Source of the DNA: Lachnospiraceae bacterium AC2029
Lineage (GTDB): Bacteria; Bacillota; Clostridia; Lachnospirales; Lachnospiraceae
Assembly (NCBI GenBank): GCA_000703065.1
Contig: JNLK01000001.1
Coordinates: 248,001 to 312,000 of the forward strand
Length of the DNA: 64,000 nucleotides
Direction: 5' to 3'
Below the pieces are notes generated by a model. The model made no database searches, was not told the DNA's origin, and saw only the letters and a list, made by a program, of their open reading frames with translations. The position numbers and the translations under genes were made by a program. Of the stretch, positions 18,480-25,609 are shown in pieces; position 1 is the stretch's first letter, and every line of letters starts with the position of its first letter.

Positions 18480-19559
18480 CTATGGATTCAGGCAGATCCC
18501 GTCAGCCGAAAAACGGTATGTGGTCCCGTCGATCTTCCTGGTTCCCGTTGTCATGATTCCGTCATTTCCGAAATAATACCAGTATCCGCCGGTCTTCAGC
18601 CAGCCGGTCTTCATTATGCCTCCGCCCGTGAAGTAATACCAGGCCTTTCCGACCTTCTTCCAGCCGGTGACCATGATCCCGCTGTTCAGCAGGTAATACC
18701 ACTTCCCGCCGGACTTCAGCCAGCCGGTCTTCATACTGCCGTTACTGTTAAAATAGTACCATTTCTTTCCGATCTGCTTCCATCCGGTCACCATGTATCC
18801 CCTCGTATCGAAGTAATACCATTTTCCGGCGTCCGGCATCCACTGATCCTTCGCGTACCCATTCGGAGTCTGTCCCCACCAGCCCGTGGAGTCCTTCTTC
18901 CATCGGAAGAACCGGATGATGCCGCTGTAGGCTGTTGCATTCTGTGCCTTTTCATAAAGGCTCTTTTTCATTGACACTGCGATGGTCCGATTCCCGTCGT
19001 TCTTCCGGCTTCCGGTCTTCGGAGTGTCATAACCGAATTCCTGCGCCCAGTAGAAATCATAACTGTCATCCACCATGACGCAGCCGATGCCGATACAGGT
19101 ATATCCGTTTCCCAGGATTGCCTCCCGATGGCCCGCCTTCGATTCCATCCAGGCCGTAACCACTTCCTCGGGACTTTGCTGGCCTGCCGCCAGATTCTCT
19201 CCCCAGGTTCTACTGGAAACCGTATCAAAGCTGTCCCCGTTGGGACGGGTATGACTGATCGATCCGGCCGTCGCCTTCATCACGATATTTTCCGCCGCGC
19301 GAAGCATGGCCGCCTCTGTCAGCTCCACATCCAGTACAAGTGTCGGAAGTCCGGCCTCCCTGCGTATGGTATTCACACGATTCAGGACCTCATACGCATA
19401 ACTGTACATCGCCTTCACTTCCACGTAAACGCTGTTGCTCTCCGCCGCTTCCACCTGAGCTCCGGTCATACCGGGGAGAAACGGCACCATGGATACGATC
19501 AGGAGTAACACCAGCACTCCCGAAAGCATCCTCCTACCTGATCCTCGTGTTTTATCCAT
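18480..19559 (-). CDS. CAP/SCP-domain protein with C-terminal wall-binding repeats
   Basis: This 359-residue exported protein has a signal peptide (about 1-38), a CAP (YkwD/SCP-like) domain at about 50-190, and wall-binding repeats from about 225 to the end. CAP hallmarks are visible: LNRVNTIRREAGLPTLVLD, the first His in HTRPNGDSF, WGENLAAGQQSPEEVVTAWM, and the second His in GHREAILG followed by YWAQEFG. Bacterial CAP proteins are extracellular with mostly unknown function; some bind lipids or wall polymers. The repeats here are very regular (GWKQIGKKWYYFNSNGSMKTG type, cut to its pattern). It is 11 bp from the GH5 gene upstream and 41 bp from the long repeat-protein gene downstream. Confidence 0.9.
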   Translation of the reverse strand: MDKTRGSGRRMLSGVLVLLLIVSMVPFLPGMTGAQVEAAESNSVYVEVKAMYSYAYEVLNRVNTIRREAGLPTLVLDVELTEAAMLRAAENIVMKATAGSISHTRPNGDSFDTVSSRTWGENLAAGQQSPEEVVTAWMESKAGHREAILGNGYTCIGIGCVMVDDSYDFYWAQEFGYDTPKTGSRKNDGNRTIAVSMKKSLYEKAQNATAYSGIIRFFRWKKDSTGWWGQTPNGYAKDQWMPDAGKWYYFDTRGYMVTGWKQIGKKWYYFNSNGSMKTGWLKSGGKWYYLLNSGIMVTGWKKVGKAWYYFTGGGIMKTGWLKTGGYWYYFGNDGIMTTGTRKIDGTTYRFSADGICLNP

Positions 19560-19570
19560 AGGCAGTTACC

Positions 19571-20962
19571 TCATTTTCCCTGGAACCACTTCTTATAGTA
19601 CAGTCCTGTCTCTGTGAGATCGGAATCTGTCCAGCCGCTGTGTTTTGAACAGGAGTTTTTAATGAATGCAGCCTTCTCGTTTTTGTTGCAGAGACTCCAT
19701 CCCACAAAGGATATGTTGTTGTCGTTGATCAGTTTCTTCCATGCAGCGGCGGAATTGGAATCGATCCATCCATCACCGCTTGCATCACAGATATTACTCT
19801 CGGTCACAAAGACCGGGGTTCCTGCGGAGCGTGCCGTCTTCAGCTTATTCCGGAGCCAGTCTCCGTGAGTTGCCGCATAAAAATGCAGCGAGTACATCAC
19901 GTTCTTCTTCTGTTTTACCGGATTTGCAGCCACCTCATCCACATTCTGTGAATAATTGGGAGTCCCCACCAGAATGACTGCGTCATCATCATTCTCCCGG
20001 ATGATCGGAATAATGGTATCCGCATAGGACTTGATATCCGCCCAGCTTACATTTCCTCTTTCGTTATTGGGCTCGTTGCAGATCTCATAAAGCACATTGT
20101 CATAATTCGAATACTTGTAGGACATATCTGCAAAGAACTGTTTTGCCTCGGTCAGATGGGTCTTCGGATTTCCGTCACGGAGGATGTGCCAGTCAATGAT
20201 CACATACATCCCCAGATTTGACGCATAGGAAACCGCATTTGCAACGGTAGCGTCCAGAGTCGCCTTATTTCCGTCACTGCAATAGCCGCCGCTCTCCTCA
20301 GTATAGACCGCGATCCGGATCAGATTTCCGCCCCAGCCCTTAATGGTCTTGAAGGCATCCTGATTGATGTTGTAGACACCCTCGGACCATGTGATCCCGA
20401 AGGTGCTGACACCCTTTAACTGAACCTTGGCTCCGGAGGCGGAACAAAGATCCGTTCCCTTCACCTGAAGAGCTCCCCACTTTGCCGCCGGAGAGCCGGA
20501 CGGATACGTCGGCGTCTTCAGCTGTGTGGTCTTCGGGGTTACGATGGGCTTTGTGCTTGAGCGCTTCTTCGTGTATACGCCGTCTTTATTCACGTAATAC
20601 TGACCGATCCAGCGATTGGTGACCATATAGCCCTTCGCATCAAAGTAGTACTCCTTACGGCTGATCTTCAGCCACTGGTTCTTGGGATACCAGCTTCCCG
20701 CCTGGAACCACCAGCCGGTCTTGTTCTTCTTCCAGACTCCGTCCCATTTTTTATCCCAGTAGCCCTTCTTGTTCAGGTAATGTCCCTGGATCCACTCGTC
20801 CTTTGCGTAGCTTCCGTCGGCGAACTGGTACCACCAGCCCTTACTGTCCTGTTTCCAGCCTGCGGTCGCAGCCTCCGAGTCAAAGGAGAACTGCAGTGTG
20901 CTGACAATGAATACCACAAGCATCAGCCATACGATACTCTTTTTTGCTTTCCTACCGGTCAT
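19571..20962 (-). CDS. GH5 endoglucanase-like enzyme with N-terminal wall-binding repeats
   Basis: This 463-residue exported protein has a signal peptide (about 1-32), a short set of wall-binding-type repeats (about 33-135) and a proline/threonine linker. A glycoside hydrolase family 5 domain covers about 160-463. The GH5 acid/base Glu is in YEICNEPN (Glu297) and the nucleophile in FVTESN (Glu388); GVSTFGITW, IIDWHIL and SLHFYAATHGDW are further family motifs. The layout resembles subfamily GH5_2 cellulases. Inside a polysaccharide operon it is more likely to trim or release the locus polymer, or to act on beta-glucan at the cell surface, than to be a free digestive cellulase. That role is inference. 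Confidence 0.88.
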   Translation of the reverse strand: MTGRKAKKSIVWLMLVVFIVSTLQFSFDSEAATAGWKQDSKGWWYQFADGSYAKDEWIQGHYLNKKGYWDKKWDGVWKKNKTGWWFQAGSWYPKNQWLKISRKEYYFDAKGYMVTNRWIGQYYVNKDGVYTKKRSSTKPIVTPKTTQLKTPTYPSGSPAAKWGALQVKGTDLCSASGAKVQLKGVSTFGITWSEGVYNINQDAFKTIKGWGGNLIRIAVYTEESGGYCSDGNKATLDATVANAVSYASNLGMYVIIDWHILRDGNPKTHLTEAKQFFADMSYKYSNYDNVLYEICNEPNNERGNVSWADIKSYADTIIPIIRENDDDAVILVGTPNYSQNVDEVAANPVKQKKNVMYSLHFYAATHGDWLRNKLKTARSAGTPVFVTESNICDASGDGWIDSNSAAAWKKLINDNNISFVGWSLCNKNEKAAFIKNSCSKHSGWTDSDLTETGLYYKKWFQGK

Positions 20963-21051
20963 ACTGTCCCTCCGTCACAAAATACATCCTCTCCCGGTTC
21001 ACCCTGCATTTTCGTGCCACCCCCTGCGGCACATGTCATGCATGGTGTTCC

Positions 21052-22431
21052 TTACTGTGAAAGCTCTATCACGCCAAGTGCGCCGATCACTTCCACGTCA
21101 TTCTCCCGGCAGAACTTCAGCAGATCCGCCGCCTTCTGACGATTTCCTCCCTGAAGCTGCTCCACCAGGATGCTCTTTCCTGCTGCGATCATCTGCTCCA
21201 GTGCCTTACTGTCGGTTCCGACCTTTTCCGTCTCAAGTAATCTGATATCCTGCTTTGCAAGTGCTGCTTTCAGATTCTCCACTGCATCCGCAACGGCATC
21301 ACCGCCGGTGGAGGAAAGCACGGCCAGCTCGGAGATCTCATGATTCTTACAATATGCGCCGATCCGTACCGCCGCATAATTGACGCTCTCCTCACCGGAT
21401 CCAAACAGGGAATCCTTCAGTTCCATCCTCAGGAAGAAGCTGCGGATCGGATGCTTCTTCTTGCCCTCCGTCATTACCAGGCCAAGATCGCGAAGTCCGA
21501 GATTGTCGCTGTAATCCAGCGGCGTACGGTTCTTCAGGGAAATGTAGAGAAGCAGGAAGCAGATTCCCACGCCGGCTACCAGTCCCACCATCCAGCCTGC
21601 CACCAGCAGACGCTTGGAGATCTTCACCTTTGTTGTCTTTGCGTCCGAGGTTTCGTCCTTCAGATAGCCTGTCAGTTTCCGGAAATATGCCTGCTGCGCT
21701 TCCGAGAATCCCGTGTAGGCATTCATATATGCCTTACGGTAGGTAACCATGTTGGTGTATACGGATTTCTGTGTGCTGTCCGTGGTGGAATCATACAGGT
21801 TGACGGTTCCTTCCTTCATGGCCTTGATGTGGAGCCGGGACTCCGCCTTCATCAGCTGATCCATATACGCTTCCGTAACCGTCCGCACATCCTTCGGAAG
21901 ATCCGGATACTCACTGTAGCTGATCACTCCCAGAGTGAACTCACCGCCGCCGGAGTTGTTGCACCAAACCAGCTCCTTCATGAAGGCATGTTCGGCATAA
22001 TCCGCCCGGATCTCAGCCAGATCACGGATATAAAGTCCGTCGTTGATATAAGCTCTGAGCATCTGAAGGTAGCTGTTCTCCACCGTTCCGTTGGAGGTAT
22101 CCGAAGCTCCCGTATCCAGCAGGATCTGATACTCAACGATCACCTGCTCCTCACTCTTCGAATTCAGCTTAAGGAGCGGAGAAGAATTCAGGTAGGCTTC
22201 CAGCTCCGTTGCATTCCGATACTGAAGCGCCGCATTTTCCACATCCGCGCGTTCCGCCTCGGAAAGAGATGTTCCGTCATCCTTTACGGCTGTTTTTGCC
22301 GCCTTTCTGTCACTGTAGTATTTGTAGCCGGCCAGCGCGGCTCCGAAAAGAACTGCCGTAAGGAGAATGATCCAGATCCTCCTCACCATGAAAAATATCA
22401 GGCTGCGCATGCCGATCCTTCTTGTGTTCAT
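21052..22431 (-). CDS. Second Wzz/Wzc-like chain-length determinant with degenerate kinase-like tail
   Basis: This 459-residue protein has the same plan as the protein at 8825-10312. It has a membrane segment at about 15-38, a long extracytoplasmic helical region, a second membrane segment near 275-300, and a cytoplasmic tail. The tail ends in GKSILVEQLQGGNRQKAADL and VEVIGALGVIELSQ. The tail resembles the final strands of BY-kinase folds but I see no Walker A motif or Tyr-rich end. It overlaps the polymerase gene upstream by 4 bp (ATGA), which supports a Wzz-Wzy pair. Having two such pairs in one locus suggests two polymers or two length classes. Confidence 0.8.
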   Translation of the reverse strand: MNTRRIGMRSLIFFMVRRIWIILLTAVLFGAALAGYKYYSDRKAAKTAVKDDGTSLSEAERADVENAALQYRNATELEAYLNSSPLLKLNSKSEEQVIVEYQILLDTGASDTSNGTVENSYLQMLRAYINDGLYIRDLAEIRADYAEHAFMKELVWCNNSGGGEFTLGVISYSEYPDLPKDVRTVTEAYMDQLMKAESRLHIKAMKEGTVNLYDSTTDSTQKSVYTNMVTYRKAYMNAYTGFSEAQQAYFRKLTGYLKDETSDAKTTKVKISKRLLVAGWMVGLVAGVGICFLLLYISLKNRTPLDYSDNLGLRDLGLVMTEGKKKHPIRSFFLRMELKDSLFGSGEESVNYAAVRIGAYCKNHEISELAVLSSTGGDAVADAVENLKAALAKQDIRLLETEKVGTDSKALEQMIAAGKSILVEQLQGGNRQKAADLLKFCRENDVEVIGALGVIELSQ

Positions 22432-23600
22432 CTATAAACTCCTCTCTCTGTTTCCTTAAAATGATCCGTATCCTTCACCTGATCCGTAACAAAATCCGAC
22501 AGGATCAGTAACGCGATCAGAACCGCGGATAAACGGTTTCCGCCAAACATATGATCCGTCATTCCACGGAAGCATATGGTGATGATACAGCAAAGGTACA
22601 GGCCCTTTCTCAAACGTATGGCGCGTACACATGCCCTTACGATCAGAACCAGCAGGCCGAGAAGCCCCAGGATCCCCATATAGGCATGCACGAACAGGAA
22701 CGAGTTGTGCAGGTTTCCGCTGTAATGCTGTACCCACCATAACTGACTCAGATCCGCGCCGAACAGGAATCCCGTAGTTGATTTCCAGGCCGCCGTTATA
22801 TACTCTATCCAACAGTCGATCCGTCCTCCGCCGTCCAGCCCCTTGTTCAGGAACCGGTCCACCGCATAAAGCGACGATCCGTTCTTCGATACCGCCAGAA
22901 AGGCGATCAGCGCCACCGGTATCATGATGATCACCAGCAGGATCATCAGCAGCACCCTGTCTCTTCTGGACGCCTTATCCGCAAAGAACCGGTTCAGGAT
23001 CACTCCTGCCAGAAGCAGCGTGCAGGCAAGCACTCCGCCCCGGCCTCCCATCAGGAAGCTCAGAAGCCAGATGACGATCGCCGGATGCAGGGCACATTTC
23101 TTCCCTCTCACATTCATCAGCGAATAGTACAGAAGCCCCGGCGCCATCAGGAAGATGGACACGTAGTTGTTGGATGACGTCACATAGACTCTCGAGCTTA
23201 CTCCGAACCTCACCATGTGGATCAGGACCACCAAAGCATTCATGTATACGGAAATGATGTAGGCCCGTTCATCCACCTGCTCGCTGATCATCAGCACCGC
23301 CAGGAAGAAGGACGCCATCATGATCATTGCCTTAAGAGGCGTCTGATTTCCCACCAGCAGCCAGTTGGCGAAGCTGAGCACTCCCGCTGCCACCGCAAGG
23401 ATGGTGACCCGGTAGATCCCCAGCGGCTTTCTCATACAAAACAGCGCCACGACTCCCACCAGGATCGACAGATAGTAGATCGCACTGGACGCGCTCCCCG
23501 GATAAAGGTTCACGGCTATGATGGCTGTAAAGAACAGAACAACTGCGACGGAAGGTCCCAACCGATAGAGATCGATATATCTGCATTTACTCTCCGTCAT
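22428..23600 (-). CDS. Wzy-like oligosaccharide repeat-unit polymerase
   Basis: This 390-residue polytopic protein has about 10-11 hydrophobic segments and little else. Residues around 300-330 read HYSGNLHNSFLFVHAYMGIL, which fits the His-Asn-Ser signature of O-antigen polymerase/ligase proteins, followed by another run of membrane helices. It would link repeat units on the outer membrane leaflet. It is 4 bp downstream of the GT52-like gene and coupled by ATGA to the chain-length gene. Sequence divergence in this class makes the call depend on topology, the short motif and context. Confidence 0.8.
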   Translation of the reverse strand: MTESKCRYIDLYRLGPSVAVVLFFTAIIAVNLYPGSASSAIYYLSILVGVVALFCMRKPLGIYRVTILAVAAGVLSFANWLLVGNQTPLKAMIMMASFFLAVLMISEQVDERAYIISVYMNALVVLIHMVRFGVSSRVYVTSSNNYVSIFLMAPGLLYYSLMNVRGKKCALHPAIVIWLLSFLMGGRGGVLACTLLLAGVILNRFFADKASRRDRVLLMILLVIIMIPVALIAFLAVSKNGSSLYAVDRFLNKGLDGGGRIDCWIEYITAAWKSTTGFLFGADLSQLWWVQHYSGNLHNSFLFVHAYMGILGLLGLLVLIVRACVRAIRLRKGLYLCCIITICFRGMTDHMFGGNRLSAVLIALLILSDFVTDQVKDTDHFKETERGVYR

Positions 23601-23604
23601 GGGA

Positions 23605-24747
23605 TCACATTTCCTCCTCTTTTCCGGACTCCAGCTCGGTCCGGATCGTCCGGATCAGCTCTTTCAGCTCCTCTTCATTCTCCGGAATACACACCCGGTC
23701 GGGATCACGGTACTCCTCCCGGATCAGGGTGAAGAAACGGTCGGAAGCAGCGTCATCTCTTCCTTCTCTCCGGAACAGATGATGCAGGAGAACGATCCTC
23801 GGCTCCTGATCCATAAGCAGCTTCGGCATAAATGTCGCCGTGGAATTCAGGGTGATCAGTGTCATCCGGTCAGGTTCGGATGCCAGAGAAATGATCTCGA
23901 AGGGCATCGTTGAAAACGGATATTCACGGATCCCCGTTTTATTCTCGCTCTTGTCACGCGGATGACGCTTGATCATCACCCGGTCGGAACCGAACTCCTC
24001 CTTTATTTCGTTGAAGAGACGGACCATGGCGTCACAGTCCTTCTGTGAAACGCCTTCCTTCATTCCGTCCAGGATCACCACAGGTTCGCGGATCCCCTTC
24101 TCCTCACTGATCTCGAAGATCTCCCGGAGATGCTCTCTCACCTTTTCGTTATCACGGAATTTCGGCAGGTGATAAACCGGGATCTCATTTTCCGGATGCA
24201 TCTTCATGAACATATCCGGTGCATACATGTAGATCCTTCTCGGGCTCCGCTGCTTTCTCGAACCAAGCATGAGCCGTCTGCTCATCCGGTCCGGAATGCT
24301 GCTCTCATACAGCGACTTGTCGTCGTAGCTTCCTTCTCCGTCATCGAAGAAATCCACCCGGGTACGGATCTCCTTCTTCGAATAATAGAATCTCAGCAGA
24401 TTTGCGATAAAAACATTATGGGTGGCATATAATGTCCTGTACAGCCGGTCCGGCATAAGGATCTCCGCAGCCGCATCCTCTATATGCCTGTAAAGGTACA
24501 GGATGTTCCTGTATCTGGCGACCTTGTTCGTCACCTCCCGGACCATCCGGACCGATTTCAGATTGTTCAGAACACGGACCGTGTCAAAGATCTCTCTCTT
24601 CCGGATCTTCTCAGCCAGCTCCTCCGCGCCCTCAAACTGCGGATCAATATACAGATCTGCAAGTTCCTTCCGGTTCACGGCCAGGCTGATCGCCGACATG
24701 ATCTGAAACGGGGTCGTACACACGTACATGGCATCCATTTTCTTCAT
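23605..24747 (-). CDS. GT52-like glycosyltransferase
   Basis: This 380-residue protein opens with DAMYVCTTPFQIMSAISLAV, the Thr-Pro-Phe-Gln start typical of the GT52/polysialyltransferase-like group. That group uses a GT-B fold and often CMP-activated donors. Other segments compatible with the fold are RTRVDFFDDGEGSYDD (an Asp-Asp-Gly-Glu motif common in this group), VILDGMKEGVSQKD and MIKRHPRDK, where the His-Pro is conserved in sialyltransferase-like families. No CMP-sialic-acid synthesis gene is visible, so the donor is unknown. It lies between the LicD and polymerase genes with gaps of 18 and 4 bp and presumably modifies or extends the repeat unit. Confidence 0.72.
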   Translation of the reverse strand: MKKMDAMYVCTTPFQIMSAISLAVNRKELADLYIDPQFEGAEELAEKIRKREIFDTVRVLNNLKSVRMVREVTNKVARYRNILYLYRHIEDAAAEILMPDRLYRTLYATHNVFIANLLRFYYSKKEIRTRVDFFDDGEGSYDDKSLYESSIPDRMSRRLMLGSRKQRSPRRIYMYAPDMFMKMHPENEIPVYHLPKFRDNEKVREHLREIFEISEEKGIREPVVILDGMKEGVSQKDCDAMVRLFNEIKEEFGSDRVMIKRHPRDKSENKTGIREYPFSTMPFEIISLASEPDRMTLITLNSTATFMPKLLMDQEPRIVLLHHLFRREGRDDAASDRFFTLIREEYRDPDRVCIPENEEELKELIRTIRTELESGKEEEM

Positions 24748-24765
24748 CGTTCCAACCGTCCTTCA

Positions 24766-25593
24766 TCAGTCTAATTCGAGATATTCCCGATAACTCTTTG
24801 TGGTATCTATGATCACACCCGCATCCAGATTCGGATCCACCTGCTTCTCCTTCGGGGGAAGCTTCATAAAATCACCGTACCTCCTGGTCAGGTACTTCTC
24901 AGGCTGCTCGGGCCCGTAGAAATAATGGCCTTCGAACTCGATGGGTGTCGGCTTTCCGAACCACTCTCTCGGATAGGTGATCGCGGAGAACAGCGAAACG
25001 TCTTCGCCGTAGTAGTCAAGGATCTCCTTTCCCTTCGGCACTGCCCGCAGCTTGTGATCCATACGCCGGATCATCTTATCACGGTACTTTCCCTTGAAGA
25101 TCGTAAGCAGGACCTTCGACATGATCTTGGTTGCCTTCCCGTGATTCTGTGGGATGTACCCTGCCACAAGCACCTTGTAGATATGGGACCGCCAGATGTT
25201 CAGCAGCAGCCCCGCCCTGGTCTCCGGCGCATTGTAGAAGGGATAGATGTCCATCGCGATCCCCTGATTGAAATCGAGATGCTTGTATTCCTCCCACACG
25301 TAGGCGGTTTCCGAATCCCGCAGCTTATATGCGATGGATACGTAATTGGGATCCGTTCTTCTGGACTGTACGAAGTATCTGGGTCCGAATTCCTTCTGGT
25401 ACTTCGTAAGCTTGATGGCATCCTCCACCGGCATGGCCACGTCGATGTCATGGTCCCAGGGAATGAAGCCCTTGTGCCGCACCGCGCCGATGCAGGTACC
25501 GAAGGCCAGATAATACCGAAGATGGTGCCTCCGGCAGACCTCGTCAAATTTTATCAGGAGGTTCATCAGAACCTCTTTTCCGTCATCCTTCAT
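24766..25593 (-). CDS. LicD-family phosphotransferase
   Basis: This 275-residue protein has the LicD/fukutin nucleotidyltransferase-like core: RYYLAFGTCIGAVRHKGFIP, then WDHDIDVAMP. The paired metal-binding Asp residues of DID are kept; many relatives read WDDDID, so the His is a small deviation. Pneumococcal LicD1/LicD2 and Haemophilus LicD move phosphocholine from CDP-choline to a cell-surface glycan. Other LicD relatives transfer other phospho-groups, so the substrate is open. The locus also encodes eight choline-binding-type repeat proteins and a Pce-like esterase, which favours a phosphocholine-like decoration. No LicA/LicB/LicC genes for choline uptake and activation are in the window. 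Gaps are 16 bp upstream and 18 bp downstream, so it is in the operon. Confidence 0.87.
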   Translation of the reverse strand: MKDDGKEVLMNLLIKFDEVCRRHHLRYYLAFGTCIGAVRHKGFIPWDHDIDVAMPVEDAIKLTKYQKEFGPRYFVQSRRTDPNYVSIAYKLRDSETAYVWEEYKHLDFNQGIAMDIYPFYNAPETRAGLLLNIWRSHIYKVLVAGYIPQNHGKATKIMSKVLLTIFKGKYRDKMIRRMDHKLRAVPKGKEILDYYGEDVSLFSAITYPREWFGKPTPIEFEGHYFYGPEQPEKYLTRRYGDFMKLPPKEKQVDPNLDAGVIIDTTKSYREYLELD

Positions 25594-25609
25594 TTCTTCC
25601 TCCGTCTGA

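Noticed and set aside
20963-21051. Terminator between the chain-length and GH5 genes
   Set aside because: A GTGCC/GGCAC stem is present but lacks a T-tract; probably no full stop in the operon.
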